Position numbers and translations under genes: made by a program. From Desertivibrio insolitus (GTDB lineage Bacteria; Actinomycetota; Actinomycetes; Actinomycetales; Microbacteriaceae), in assembly GCF_017355965.1 (NCBI RefSeq), contig NZ_JAFIQW010000004.1, positions 186,001 through 250,000 on the forward strand: DNA of 64,000 nucleotides. The letters are read 5' to 3'. Below the pieces are notes generated by a model. It saw only the letters and a list, made by a program, of their open reading frames with translations. It made no database searches and had not been told where the DNA came from. Position 1 is the first letter of the stretch. Each line of letters begins with the position of its first letter. This document shows, in pieces, positions 47,333 to 56,847 of the stretch.

Positions 47333-48343
47333 TCAGGGCAGCACGACGACCTGGGCTCCGAACACGAGTCCGGCGCCGAAGCCGATCTGGAGGGCGAGCC
47401 CTCCGGAGAGCTGCGGGTTCTCCTCGAGCAGGCGGTGCGTCGCGAGGGGGATCGAGGCGGCCGACGTGTTGCCGGTCGTGGCGATGTCACGGGCGATCGC
47501 GACGTGCTCGGGCAGCTTCAGCTGCTTCGCGAGCTCGTCGATGATGCGCATGTTCGCCTGGTGCGGGATGAAGGCGGCGAGGTCGTCGGGGGTGATGCCG
47601 GCGGCGTCGATCGCCTGCTTGGCGACCTTCGCCATCTCCCAGACCGCCCAGCGGAAGACCGTCGGGCCCTCCTGGCGCAGGGTGGGCCAGTCGACCTCGC
47701 CGGCGCCGTCGCGGTACTTCGCGAGGGGGCTGTCCATGCCCACGGCGTCCCACTTCGAGCCGTCGGAGCCCCAGATGCTCGGACCGATGGCGGGGCTGTC
47801 GCTCGGACCGACCACCGCGGCGCCCGCGCCGTCGCCCAGCAGGAAGGAGATGGTGCGGTCGGTGGGCTTGGCGAAGTCGCTGAGCTTCTCGGCGCCGACG
47901 ACCAGCACGTACTCGGCCAGTCCGGCGCGCACGAGCGAGTCTGCCTGCGCGATGCCGTAGGTGTAGCCGGCGCACGCGGCGCTGACGTCGTAGGCGGGAG
48001 CCGGGGTCGCGCCGATCCGCTCAGTCAGCAGCGCGGCGAGCGACGGGGTCTGCACGGTGTTGCTGATCGTCGAGACGACGACGGCGCCGATCTGCTCGGG
48101 ACGGATGCCGGCCTTCTCGATCGCCTCGCGCGAGGCCTGCTCGGCCAGGTCGATCGCCTCGATGCCCTTCGACGCGCGCTTGCGGGTGATGACACCCGTG
48201 CGCTGCTGGATCCACTCGTCGGAGGAGTTGATCGGCTCGATGATGTCGTGGTTGGTGACCGTCAGGTCGCCCCGTGCCGCGCCGACCCCGCGGATGCGGG
48301 TGTACTGCGGGCCGGTGGACTGCTTGAGGGTGATGGTGCTCAT
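47333..48343 (-). CDS. fabH: 3-oxoacyl-ACP synthase III (KAS III)
   Basis: Starts fatty-acid synthesis by condensing an acyl-CoA with malonyl-ACP; 336 residues. Catalytic triad visible as Cys in VSAACAGYTYGI, His in FIPHQANMRIID and Asn in ATTGNTSAASIPLA. The substrate pocket includes SDEWIQQRTGV. In actinobacteria FabH prefers branched acyl-CoA primers, giving iso and anteiso acids; that preference is inferred from the group. Its start overlaps the fabD stop by 4 nt. Confidence 0.96.
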   Translation of the reverse strand: MSTITLKQSTGPQYTRIRGVGAARGDLTVTNHDIIEPINSSDEWIQQRTGVITRKRASKGIEAIDLAEQASREAIEKAGIRPEQIGAVVVSTISNTVQTPSLAALLTERIGATPAPAYDVSAACAGYTYGIAQADSLVRAGLAEYVLVVGAEKLSDFAKPTDRTISFLLGDGAGAAVVGPSDSPAIGPSIWGSDGSKWDAVGMDSPLAKYRDGAGEVDWPTLRQEGPTVFRWAVWEMAKVAKQAIDAAGITPDDLAAFIPHQANMRIIDELAKQLKLPEHVAIARDIATTGNTSAASIPLATHRLLEENPQLSGGLALQIGFGAGLVFGAQVVVLP

Positions 48344-49275
48344 TCGCTGCCGTTCGCGTCGAGGAGGTCGTAGGCCGCCTGGAGGTCGTCGGGGGTCTTC
48401 ACGGCGACGGTCGGCACGCCTCGCAGGCCGCGCTTGGCGAGCCCGGTGAGCGCGCCCGCCGGCGCGAGTTCGATGATGCCGGAGACTCCGTTCGCCGCGA
48501 ACGACTCCATCGTCTTGTCCCAGCGCACGGGGGAGGAGACCTGACCGACGAGCAGCTCGACGAACGCCGAGCCCGAGGTGACGACGGAGGCGTCGTGGTT
48601 GGTCCAGATCGTCAGCGACGGGTCGGCGGGAGCGAGCGTCGACGCGACCTCGCGCAGCGTCTCGACCGCAGGCGCCATCCAGCGGGTGTGGAACGCGCCG
48701 GCGACCTGGAGAGGGATGACGCGGGCGCCGGCCGGCGGGTCCTGCGCCAGTGCGCCGAGCGACTCGAGCTCGCCGGCGACGACGATCTGCCCGGCGCCGT
48801 TGAAGTTGGCGGGCTCGAGTCCGAGCGTGTCGAGCTTCGCGAGGAGGGCGTCCTCGTCGCCGCCGATCACGGCGCTCATGCCGGTCGCGGCGCGGCCCGC
48901 GGCATCCGCCATCGCCTCTCCGCGGGCGCGCACGAAGCGCATCGCGTCGGCCTCGGGCAGGATGCCGGCCCCGGCGGCGGCCGTGATCTCGCCGACGGAG
49001 TGACCGGCGATGCCGCCGATCCGCTCGCGGCGGCCGTCCTCGAACAGGGCGCCGAGGGTCATCAGACCCGCGGCGACGATGAGCGGCTGCGCGACCGCGG
49101 TGTCGCGGATGGTGTCGGCGTCCGAGGTCGTGCCGTGCGCGATGAGGTCGATGCCTGCGGCATCCGAGAGTCGGTCGAGGTGCTCGCGACGGGCGTCGTC
49201 GAGAAGCCAGGGCTCGAGGAAACCGGGGGTCTGCGAGCCCTGTCCGGGCGCCACGACGACGATCATTTCACCCAT
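48340..49275 (-). CDS. fabD: malonyl-CoA:ACP transacylase
   Basis: Loads malonyl groups onto acyl carrier protein; 311 residues. N-terminal VVAPGQGSQTPGFL, nucleophilic Ser in AGHSVGEITAAAGAG and catalytic His in VAGAFHTRWM. ATG 49275 has GGGAGAGG upstream; an internal ATG three codons later is also possible. First gene of the fab operon, 110 nt after the FasR-type regulator, so a promoter probably lies in that gap. Confidence 0.95.
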   Translation of the reverse strand: MGEMIVVVAPGQGSQTPGFLEPWLLDDARREHLDRLSDAAGIDLIAHGTTSDADTIRDTAVAQPLIVAAGLMTLGALFEDGRRERIGGIAGHSVGEITAAAGAGILPEADAMRFVRARGEAMADAAGRAATGMSAVIGGDEDALLAKLDTLGLEPANFNGAGQIVVAGELESLGALAQDPPAGARVIPLQVAGAFHTRWMAPAVETLREVASTLAPADPSLTIWTNHDASVVTSGSAFVELLVGQVSSPVRWDKTMESFAANGVSGIIELAPAGALTGLAKRGLRGVPTVAVKTPDDLQAAYDLLDANGSE

Positions 49276-49385
49276 GATGCCAACCTCTCCCGAGGTGGCT
49301 TGGATGACCTCGCACTAAAGATGCGGCGAGCCGTTGTGGGTATCGACAGTTCAGCGGGATCGACGATTCCGCAGGAGGCGACGAT

Positions 49386-50573
49386 TCAGCGCCGCTTCGG
49401 CTGGCCGTCGTGGTCGGCGATCGAGCCGACGATGAGGGCGGCCTGCAGGATGAGCGCCTCGCGGGCGCCGGTGGCGTCCCAGCCGATGACGTCGCTCACG
49501 CGCTTGAGCCGGTAGCGCACGGTGTTCGGGTGCACGAAGAGCTCCCGGGCGGTCGCCTCGAGCGAGCGGCCGTTGTCGAGGTAGCACCAGAGCGTCGTCA
49601 GCAGCTCGGTCGAGTGGGCCTTGAGCGGCTTGTAGATGCGGTTGATGAGCGCCGACCGGGCCTGCGGGTCACCGGCGAACGCACGCTCGGGCAGGAGGTC
49701 GTCGGCGAGCACCGGGCGCGGCGCCTTGCGCCACGAGCGCGCGACGGCGAACCCGGCGAGAGCCGCCTTCGCGCTCTTCGACGCGTCGACGAGGCTCGGC
49801 ACCTCGTGTCCGAGCACCAGGTGACCCGGGCCGAAGCCGGGCTCGAGTTCGTGGGCGATGTCGATGAAGGCCTTCATCTCGGTCGGTTCGCCGTCCTCGC
49901 CGTTGGCGGGCTGGGCGCGACCGATGACGAGCACGAGGCGGGAGCCCTGCACGCCGATGAGGACGTCGGCCTCCTGGTGCCGCGCGGTGCGGCGCAGCTG
50001 GTCGACATCGAGCTGGCGCGGCGTCGTGCCGACGAGCACCGAGACCTCGCCGTGGCCGTGCCAGCCGAGCGCGGCGATCCGGCTCGGCAGTTCCTCATCG
50101 TGCTCGCCGGCGAGGATCGAATCGACGACGAGTGCCTCGAGCCGGGCGTCCCAGAGACCACGGGCTTCCGCCGCGCGGGCGTAGACGTCGGCAGCCGCGA
50201 AGGCGATCTCGCGGCTGTAGAGCAGGATCGCCTCGCGCAGGCTGGCGTCGCCCGACTTGATCCTGTCCTCGACGACCTCGACGACGACGCGGATGAGCTG
50301 CAGCGTCTGCTGCAGGCTGACCGAGCGCAGGAGTTCGCGCGGGGCGGCGCCGAAGACGTCCGCGGCGATCCAGGGCTGCGAGGTGGGGTCGTCGTACCAC
50401 TGGATGAACGACGAGATGCCCGCCTGCGCGACGAGGCCGACCGCCGAGCGCCGCCCTGGTGGCATGTCGCCGTACCAGGGCAGCGTCTCGTCGAGTCGTT
50501 TCAGTGTCGCGGTCGCGAGTTCACCGGAGATGGTCCGCAACCAGGCGAGGGTCTCCGCACGGGTCTTCGCCAA
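49386..50573 (-). CDS. fasR: PucR-type transcriptional regulator, FasR-like
   Basis: A 395-residue protein with the C-terminal PucR helix-turn-helix: LLTTLWCYLDNGRSLEATAR then ELFVHPNTVRYRLKRVSDVIG. The N-terminal part (TLAWLRTISGELATATLKRL) and central GGDEF-like region are typical of the clade next to fabD in actinobacteria, where Streptomyces FasR activates the fab operon. By position it should control fabD-fabH-acpP-fabF. The start codon follows the aceE stop by only 6 nt, so it is likely co-transcribed with pyruvate dehydrogenase. Confidence 0.88.
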   Translation of the reverse strand: MAKTRAETLAWLRTISGELATATLKRLDETLPWYGDMPPGRRSAVGLVAQAGISSFIQWYDDPTSQPWIAADVFGAAPRELLRSVSLQQTLQLIRVVVEVVEDRIKSGDASLREAILLYSREIAFAAADVYARAAEARGLWDARLEALVVDSILAGEHDEELPSRIAALGWHGHGEVSVLVGTTPRQLDVDQLRRTARHQEADVLIGVQGSRLVLVIGRAQPANGEDGEPTEMKAFIDIAHELEPGFGPGHLVLGHEVPSLVDASKSAKAALAGFAVARSWRKAPRPVLADDLLPERAFAGDPQARSALINRIYKPLKAHSTELLTTLWCYLDNGRSLEATARELFVHPNTVRYRLKRVSDVIGWDATGAREALILQAALIVGSIADHDGQPKRR

Positions 50574-50579
50574 GGAGGC

Positions 50580-53306
50580 CTAGCTCTCGCCCCCGGCCGA
50601 CCCGCTGGTGCCGGCCGTGACGTCGTGCAGGCGGTAGCGGTCGATCGCCTGCTGAGCGAGGCTGCGGTCGACCTTGCCCTGCTTGGCGAGCATCTCGAGC
50701 GTGCGGACGACCACCGACGGTCCGTCGATCTTGAAGAAGCGACGGGCGGCAGCGCGCGTGTCGGAGAAGCCGAAGTTGTCGGCACCGAGGGTCGCGAAGT
50801 CGTTCGGCACGAACGGACGGATCTGGTCGGGCACGGCGTGCATGAAGTCGCTCACCGCGACGACCGGTCCCTCGGCGCCCTGCAGCTTCTGCGTGACGTA
50901 GGGGACCTGCTCGTCCTCGTTCGGGTTGAGGAAGTTGTGCTCCTCCACAGCGACGCCGTCGCGGCGCAGCTCGTTCCACGAGGTGACGCTCCAGACATCC
51001 GCCGACACGCCCCAGTCGTTCGCGAGCAGCTCCTGAGCCTCGAGCGCCCACGGCACACCGACGCCGGAGGCGAGGATCTGCGCCTTGGTGCCCTCGGCCT
51101 GGCCGTCGCGGAGCTTGTAGATGCCCCGGATGACGCCGTCGACGTCGAGGTTCTCCGGCTCGGCCGGCTGGACCATGGGCTCGTTGTACACCGTGAGGTA
51201 GTACATGACGTTCGGGTCGGCGTGCTGTCCGCCGTACATCCGCTCGATGCCGGAGCGGACGATGTGTCCGAGCTCGTAGCCGTAGGCGGGGTCGTACGTG
51301 ACGATCGCCGGGTTCGTGGACGCGAGCAGCGGCGAGTGGCCGTCGGCGTGCTGGGCGCCCTCACCGGTCAGGGTGGTGCGTCCCGCCGTCGCGCCGATGA
51401 TGAAGCCGCGCGCCATCTGGTCGGCGGCCGCCCAGAAGGCGTCACCGGTGCGCTGGAACCCGAACATCGAGTAGAAGACGTAGACCGGCACGAGGACCTC
51501 GCCCTGCGTCGAGTACGACGTGCCCGCGGCGGTGAACGCCGCGGTGGCGCCGGCCTCGTTGATGCCGACGTGGACGATCTGGCCCTGCGGGCTCTCCTTG
51601 TAGGCGAGGAGCAGCTCCCGGTCGACCGAGGTGTAGTTCTGGCCGTTCGGGTTGTAGATCTTGGAGGTCGGGAAGTACGCGTCCATACCGAAGGTGCGCG
51701 CCTCGTCGGGGATGATCGGCACGATGCGGCTGCCGAAGCCCTTGACTCGCAGCAGGTCCTTCAGCAGGCGGGCGAACGCCATCGTGGTGGCGACCTCCTG
51801 CTTGCCGGAGCCCTTCTTGACCACGTCGTACGCGCTGTTCTCGGGGATCGCGACCTGCGTGTACTTCGAGCGGCGCTCGGGCACGTAGCCGCCGAGAGCG
51901 CGGCGGCGTTCGTGCATGTACTGCACGGCCTCGTTGTCGGGGCCCGGGTGGTAGTACGGCGGCAGGTACGGGTTCTCCTCGAGCTGCGCGTCCGTGATCG
52001 GGATGCGCATCTCGTCGCGGAACTGCTTGAGGTTGTCGAGCGTGAGCTTCTTCATCTGGTGGGTCGCGTTGCGTCCCTCGAAGCTCGGGCCGAGGCCGTA
52101 GCCCTTGACCGTCTTCGCGAGGATGACGGTGGGCTGGCCCTTGTGCTCGGTCGCCGCCTTGAAGGCCGCGTAGACCTTCTTGTAGTCGTGGCCGCCGCGC
52201 TTGAGGTTCCAGATCTGCTCGTCGGAGAAGTCCTTGACGAGCTCGAGCGCGCGCGGGTCGCGCCCGAAGAAGTTCTCGCGCACGTAGGCGCCGGACTCCG
52301 CCTTGTAGGTCTGGTAGTCGCCGTCGGGCGTGCGGTTCATCAGGTCGACGAGCGCGCCCTCGGTGTCGCGACGGAGCAGGTCATCCCACTCACGGCCCCA
52401 GACGACCTTGATGACGTTCCAGCCGGCGCCGCGGAAGAAGCTCTCGAGCTCCTGGATGATCTTGCCGTTGCCGCGCACGGGGCCGTCGAGGCGCTGCAGG
52501 TTGCAGTTGATGACGAAGTTGAGGTTGTCGAGCTTCTCGTTGGCGGCCCACTGCAGGGCGCCGCGCGACTCGACCTCGTCCATCTCGCCGTCGCCGAGGA
52601 ACGCCCAGACCTGCTGGTCGGACGCGTCCTTGATGCCGCGGTTGGTCAGGTACTTGTTCGACTGCGCCTGGTAGATCGCGTTGATCGGGCCGAGGCCCAT
52701 CGACACCGTCGGGAACTGCCAGAAGTAGGGCATGAGCCGCGGGTGCGGGTAGGAGCTGAGGCCGCCGTGGGCGTGCGACTTCTCCTGACGGAAACCGTCG
52801 AGGTGCTCGGTGCCGAGGCGTCCCTCGAGGTAGGCGCGGGCGTACATGCCGGGGGAGGCGTGGCCCTGGTAGAAGATCTGGTCTCCGCCGCCGGGGTGGT
52901 CCTGGCCGCGGAAGAAGTGGTTGTGCCCCACTTCGTAGAGCGCCGCGGACGACGCGTACGTGGAGATGTGGCCGCCGACCGCGATGCCGGGGCGCTGGGC
53001 GCGGTGCACGGTGATCGCGGCGTTCCATCGGATCCACCGGCGGTAGTCGCGCTCGAGCTCCTCGTTGCCGGGGAACTCCGGCTCGTCCTCTGGCGCGATC
53101 GTGTTGACGTAGTCGGTCGTCGGCACCATCGGCACCCCGAGCTGCAGCTTCCGGGAGCGCTCGATCAGGCTCAGCATGATCTCGCGGGCCCTGCCCCGAC
53201 CGTGCGCCTCGACGAGTGCGTCGAGGGACTCCTGCCATTCGGCGGTCTCTTCAGGGTCCTGGTCGGTGCTGTTCACCGAGTAGGGGTCCTGCGGGTTTAC
53301 CGTCAC
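50580..53306 (-). CDS. aceE: pyruvate dehydrogenase E1 component, homodimeric type
   Basis: Thiamine-diphosphate enzyme that decarboxylates pyruvate to supply acetyl-CoA; 908 residues, normal for the AceE family. The ThDP motif starts at [20 protein letters not shown] and ends INCNLQ. Further features: [59 protein letters not shown] and [20 protein letters not shown] (each a known AceE block). GTG 53306 was chosen for AGAGG about 6 nt before it; a longer frame upstream lacks support. Located just before fasR and the fab genes. Confidence 0.96.
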   Translation of the reverse strand: MTVNPQDPYSVNSTDQDPEETAEWQESLDALVEAHGRGRAREIMLSLIERSRKLQLGVPMVPTTDYVNTIAPEDEPEFPGNEELERDYRRWIRWNAAITVHRAQRPGIAVGGHISTYASSAALYEVGHNHFFRGQDHPGGGDQIFYQGHASPGMYARAYLEGRLGTEHLDGFRQEKSHAHGGLSSYPHPRLMPYFWQFPTVSMGLGPINAIYQAQSNKYLTNRGIKDASDQQVWAFLGDGEMDEVESRGALQWAANEKLDNLNFVINCNLQRLDGPVRGNGKIIQELESFFRGAGWNVIKVVWGREWDDLLRRDTEGALVDLMNRTPDGDYQTYKAESGAYVRENFFGRDPRALELVKDFSDEQIWNLKRGGHDYKKVYAAFKAATEHKGQPTVILAKTVKGYGLGPSFEGRNATHQMKKLTLDNLKQFRDEMRIPITDAQLEENPYLPPYYHPGPDNEAVQYMHERRRALGGYVPERRSKYTQVAIPENSAYDVVKKGSGKQEVATTMAFARLLKDLLRVKGFGSRIVPIIPDEARTFGMDAYFPTSKIYNPNGQNYTSVDRELLLAYKESPQGQIVHVGINEAGATAAFTAAGTSYSTQGEVLVPVYVFYSMFGFQRTGDAFWAAADQMARGFIIGATAGRTTLTGEGAQHADGHSPLLASTNPAIVTYDPAYGYELGHIVRSGIERMYGGQHADPNVMYYLTVYNEPMVQPAEPENLDVDGVIRGIYKLRDGQAEGTKAQILASGVGVPWALEAQELLANDWGVSADVWSVTSWNELRRDGVAVEEHNFLNPNEDEQVPYVTQKLQGAEGPVVAVSDFMHAVPDQIRPFVPNDFATLGADNFGFSDTRAAARRFFKIDGPSVVVRTLEMLAKQGKVDRSLAQQAIDRYRLHDVTAGTSGSAGGES

Positions 53307-53509
53307 CGTTGACCTCTTATCGTTCGTCCAACAGACAGTGCCCACGCTACGGGCACCGGGTCACGGTGCGCGTTGTCGGGGGACCGGACAATCCTAGAAC
53401 GCGCGGCCGACCCGCCGTGCGCAGGAGGGGCTTCCGGATGTTTCGCGGCGGGCGCAGCGGCATCCGTTTCCCTGCTGCGGCGCGGCCTGCCAGGCGTGCG
53501 GGGGAGGCG

Positions 53510-53546
53510 TAGCATGGCCGTCCGGCGGTCCGCTGTGGCGCGGACC
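53510..53546 (+). promoter_or_regulatory. -10 box and leader hairpin of the peroxiredoxin gene
   Basis: TAGCAT (53510-53515) fits the TAnnnT -10. A 7-bp inverted repeat follows in the leader: GGTCCGC (53527-53533) with GCGGACC (53540-53546). A short palindrome, GATTCGAATC (53553-53562), sits just before the ATG. Their roles are unknown. Confidence 0.35.
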
Positions 53547-53565
53547 CGGAAGGATTCGAATCGAA

Positions 53566-54039
53566 ATGGCTCTCGAGAACGAGACCCAGGCACCGGACTT
53601 CGATCTGCCGAACCAGTTCGGCGAGCGCGTGCGGCTGTCGCAGTTCCGCGGTGTGCGGCCCGTCGCGCTGGTCTTCTTCCCGCTCGCGTTCTCCTCGACC
53701 TGCACGAGCGAGCTGTGCGCGCTGCGCGACAACATCGCCCTGTTCAAGGAGAACGGCGTCGAGCTGATCGCGATCTCCGTCGACTCCAAGGCGACGCTGC
53801 GCGCGTTCGCGGAGGAGGAGGGCTACGACTTCACGCTGCTCGCCGACTTCTGGCCGCACGGGGCCGTGTCGAAGGAGTACGGCGTGTTCCTCGAGAACAA
53901 GGGCTTCGCCACACGCGCCACCTTCCTCATCGACACCGCCGGCACGATCCGCGCGAGCTTCATCACCGCGCCGGGCGAGGCGCGGCCGATCGCCGCCTAC
54001 CGCGAGGCCGTGCGCCAGTTGGTGCCCGTCACCGCGTGA
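53566..54039 (+). CDS. ahpE: AhpE-type peroxiredoxin
   Basis: Thiol peroxidase of the mycobacterial AhpE class; 157 residues. The peroxidatic Cys lies in FFPLAFSSTCTSELCALRD, aligned with PLAFTGIC of AhpE, so the usual TxxC is SxxC here. A second Cys five residues later is unusual and could be a resolving Cys. Other family segments are APDFDLPNQFGERVRLSQF and ADFWPHGAVSKEYGVF. It stands alone; GGAAGGA lies about 13 nt before the ATG. Confidence 0.9.
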   Translation: MALENETQAPDFDLPNQFGERVRLSQFRGVRPVALVFFPLAFSSTCTSELCALRDNIALFKENGVELIAISVDSKATLRAFAEEEGYDFTLLADFWPHGAVSKEYGVFLENKGFATRATFLIDTAGTIRASFITAPGEARPIAAYREAVRQLVPVTA

Positions 54040-54119
54040 GCCCTGCCTGAGGTTTCCTCGGCCTTCGCTCAACTCCGGCTGCAACAGTCGAGGGACCCGT
54101 CCCGCGCAGAGGAGCCACG

Positions 54120-54914
54120 ATGCATCCGTCGATCGCAGAACAGAGCGTCGAGCAGTTGGGTGGCAGGCTCAGCGTGCTGACCCGGCAGAAGAAGGACCAC
54201 ATCGAGCTCGACGAGCTGCTGCAGCGGCTCGAGGGTTCTGAGGGTGCCGACCAGGAGCGGGTGCTGCTCGACATCTACGCCCTGGTCTTCCCGCATGCGT
54301 TCGCCGAGGAGTCGGTGCTGTGGCCGGTGATGCGCCGCACCCTCGACGACGGCGAGGAACTGACGCTCGCCGTCGAGCGCGAGCACCAGGAGGTGAACGA
54401 GCTCGTCACCCGGCTCGAGACTCTCGAGCACGGCACGCTGGAGCGCTCCGAGGTGCTCGACCGGCTGACCGAGGTGCTGCGCGAAGACGTGCGCGACGAG
54501 GAGGACGAGCTCTTCCCGCGGCTGCAGTCAGTCGTCGACCGGTGGGAGCTGCGCCGGCTCGGCCTGTACTGGGAGATCGTGCGCCGCATCGCGCCCACCC
54601 GCGCTCACCCCGTGGTCGCCCGGCGCCCACCCGGCAACGTGATCGCGGCCCTGCCTCTCTCGATCGTCGACCGCACGCGCGACCTCGTCGACGCCGCCCG
54701 GTACGCCGCGCGGGTCGATCCGCCCGCCCTCCGCGCCGTCAGCAAGGGGCTGACCGGTGCGGGCCACGCCCTCGAACACCTGCCGTTCATGAAGTCGGGC
54801 GAGGACGAGTCGACTCGCGTCGAGAGCGGCTCGGTAGGCTCGCGGACGGCGCTCGTCGCCGCCGTCGCCGGGGCCGGGCTGCTGCTCGTGCTGTTCAGCC
54901 GCCGCCGGCGCTGA
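54120..54914 (+). CDS. hemerythrin-domain protein with membrane anchor
   Basis: A 264-residue protein. Residues about 10-145 form a hemerythrin HHE bundle; candidate iron ligands include His and Glu in KKDHIELDELL, VFPHAFAEESVLWP, EREHQEVNELV and EDELFPRL. Such domains bind a di-iron centre and can sense oxygen or nitric oxide or store iron. A linker and basic segment follow, and one C-terminal helix (ALVAAVAGAGLLLVLFS) ahead of RRRR anchors it. ATG with GAGGAG upstream. Single gene. Confidence 0.87.
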   Translation: MHPSIAEQSVEQLGGRLSVLTRQKKDHIELDELLQRLEGSEGADQERVLLDIYALVFPHAFAEESVLWPVMRRTLDDGEELTLAVEREHQEVNELVTRLETLEHGTLERSEVLDRLTEVLREDVRDEEDELFPRLQSVVDRWELRRLGLYWEIVRRIAPTRAHPVVARRPPGNVIAALPLSIVDRTRDLVDAARYAARVDPPALRAVSKGLTGAGHALEHLPFMKSGEDESTRVESGSVGSRTALVAAVAGAGLLLVLFSRRRR

Positions 54915-54968
54915 TCGCGCAGGCGGCGGGACGGCCTGAGGAGGAAGGATCCTCCGCCGGCCGATCGA

Positions 54969-55154
54969 TCACTTGTCGCCGAGCTTCGAGTCCGCCGCGT
55001 TCTGCGCCTTGTCGATCTGGTCGCCGTGCTTGCCGCCGGTCGCGTCATCCGCGCGGTCCGCGGCTCCGCCGAGCGCCTTGTCGCTCGCCTGTTCCCCCTT
55101 GTCCGAGTTCAGTGCGTCGCCAGCCTTCTTACCGAGGTCATCCATTCCAGCCAT
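54969..55154 (-). CDS. small hydrophilic protein, Rv0909/MT0933-type antitoxin-like
   Basis: A 61-residue, highly charged protein low in hydrophobic residues (DDLGKKAGDALNSDKGEQAS ... GKHGDQIDKAQNAADSKLGD). The pattern matches the short actinobacterial family named after MT0933 antitoxin-like proteins, and also resembles CsbD-like stress proteins. No toxin gene lies beside it, so the antitoxin label may be only nominal. ATG 55154 was used; an ATG three codons later is possible. Confidence 0.7.
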   Translation of the reverse strand: MAGMDDLGKKAGDALNSDKGEQASDKALGGAADRADDATGGKHGDQIDKAQNAADSKLGDK

Positions 55155-55255
55155 GACTCCACGGTGCGCCCGAGCCCTGGGTTCTGCCTCCGCGCCAGGT
55201 GGGAGAAGCCACGGCGGCGCGGCGGCTACGATGAGTGCGCCGCTTTGCGGCGAAG

Positions 55256-55328
55256 GGGCCTTTAGCTCAGTTGGTAGAGCGCCACGTTTACACCGTGGAT
55301 GTCGTCGGTTCGAGCCCGGCAGGGCCCA
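55256..55328 (+). tRNA. tRNA-Val (anticodon TAC)
   Basis: A 73-nt cloverleaf: acceptor GGGCCTT (55256-55262) pairs with AGGGCCC (55321-55327) with one G-U; D arm GCTC...GAGC; anticodon stem CCACG/CGTGG with loop TTTACAC and anticodon TAC at 55289-55291; T loop GGTTCGAGCC; discriminator A55328 followed by encoded CC. The genes just downstream are markedly less GC-rich, as often seen where elements have entered at a tRNA. Confidence 0.95.
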
Positions 55329-55444
55329 CCTCACACTTTTGCTGGTCGAATCGGCTCAGCTGACGTGAGCGCCGCGCTGATGCTGATGGCGTTGGGGGAA
55401 ACCGCGCATTGCTGCCGCTCGGTCGCACGTGTCGGTGCATTCGA

Positions 55445-56050
55445 TAGCGTTCAGGTGTGAAGAATCGGTCCCTCTCGACCTTGGCAGCTATTGCGGGTGT
55501 GACGTTCGCGCTGGTCGGATGCGCAGGGTCGGAAGCTGGTTCAGCGCCGGTCGTGCCCCCGACGCTGACTCCCTCGCCTTCCGAGACGGCCGCCGCCTCC
55601 GACTACACCCCACCCGCTGAGCTGATTGGTGAGGGCCTTGCGGACGAGGTGCTCGCGGACGGCGTCACCGACTACGCCGGTATCAGCGCCGAGTACCAGC
55701 GTGCAATCGACTCGTTCCCCCTCCCTCTGCCAGAGGGGTTCACCTTCCCCACCGAATACCAAGGCGGGCCGCCGAGCGAACCGACTCAATACGAAGCCGG
55801 AAATGGATACATCACGCCCTACTTCCTCGCCCAGTGCGCCTACGGGTCAGCAGCGATAACGGCCCACGTGGGCGGTGACGAGGACGCGGCAACCGAGAAC
55901 CTGCACCTAGCCATCGATGTGACCTACACAGAAGCGTTCGACATGTTCGTCGAGGATCCGTCGCGCGGATTCGTGACCGGCGTTCTCGAGCCCGCGCTCG
56001 ACGGGAACTATGGTCCGCTGACGTCGTGGAGCTCGGGCAACTGCTCATGA
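55445..56050 (+). CDS. hypothetical lipoprotein (CDS from 55457)
   Basis: The coding part begins at GTG 55457, 6 nt after the -10 box TAGCGT (55445-55450), so the message is probably leaderless. A 197-residue protein: signal peptide with lipobox ALVGC, a Pro/Ser/Thr-rich linker (VVPPTLTPSPSETAAAS), then an acidic domain with Cys in LAQCAYG and at the penultimate position (GNCS), which may pair. Not recognised. Its codons are visibly more mixed than those of core genes. The stop overlaps the GIY-YIG gene start (ATGA). Confidence 0.72.
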
Positions 56051-56847
56051 CGCCGCTGACCCTCGCCCCGATCCTGGCTCACGCGGGTATCGACCCTCTC
56101 GACGCGATCGCGATCCGCCACGCGTACAGCCGCGAACACGACGGCATCCATGCAGACTCCACCGACGAGGAGATCCTCGCCTACACACGCGACCAGACCT
56201 CAGACCGCCGGTTCTTCCCCGCGGTACCGCCGAGGTTCTGGATCGTGTTCATCAAGGAGGGCGGTGATCAGGCGCGGCTGTGGGCGGTCCTTGAGAACCG
56301 CGGGCAGGTATCTGACAACGGAAGCCGGCGCACCTTCGACCTCGTCGAGACGGACCACCTGGCCGACCTTCGCGAACGGCTCGTCGTGGGCTGGCGGTCA
56401 CCGCGCAGCTTCTGGATGCACGCGTCAACCGCGGCCCCCTACCCGGTCGTCAGCATTGCGGACGCGCAGCCAGTGCCGTTCCCCGGCTTCGACCGCCTGA
56501 TCCTCGAGCACCCTCAGCTTCAAGCCGTGATGCGCGAGCACCGATACGCCGCTTGGCGGACCGCGCTCGCCTCTGTGGTCGGTATCTACTTGATCACCGA
56601 CACTCGCGATGGGCGCCACTACGTTGGCAAAGCCGACGGCAAAGAGAGCATTCGTCAACGCTGGAACGCGTATGCGACCAATGGACACGGCGGCAACCGT
56701 GACCTTATCGGCCGTGACCCCGAGAGCTTCCGCTTCTCGCTTCTGAGGGTATTCGACCCCTCGACGCCGACCGAGGAGATCAACGCAGCCGAGAGCCACT
56801 TCAAGGGCGCCCTCGACTCGCGCACCCACGGGCTCAACGCCAACTAG
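56047..56847 (+). CDS. GIY-YIG nuclease-family protein
   Basis: A 266-residue protein. The last ~85 residues form a GIY-YIG domain: GIYLITDTRDGRHYVGKAD, then the catalytic-type Arg in SIRQRWNAY, the metal-binding Glu in INAAESHFKG and the terminal Asn in THGLN. All key residues are present, so it may cut DNA. The first ~170 residues (RRFFPAVPPRFWIVFIKEGG, WRSPRSFWMHAS) are of no known fold to me. ATG 56047 was chosen for its ATGA overlap with the lipoprotein; a GTG at 56026 is an alternative. Accessory gene, low GC for the region. Confidence 0.8.
   Translation: MTPLTLAPILAHAGIDPLDAIAIRHAYSREHDGIHADSTDEEILAYTRDQTSDRRFFPAVPPRFWIVFIKEGGDQARLWAVLENRGQVSDNGSRRTFDLVETDHLADLRERLVVGWRSPRSFWMHASTAAPYPVVSIADAQPVPFPGFDRLILEHPQLQAVMREHRYAAWRTALASVVGIYLITDTRDGRHYVGKADGKESIRQRWNAYATNGHGGNRDLIGRDPESFRFSLLRVFDPSTPTEEINAAESHFKGALDSRTHGLNAN

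Noticed and set aside
54969-55154. Toxin-antitoxin pair involving the MT0933-like protein
   Set aside because: No toxin-like gene lies next to it, and the protein could equally be a stress protein, so only the family resemblance is reported.
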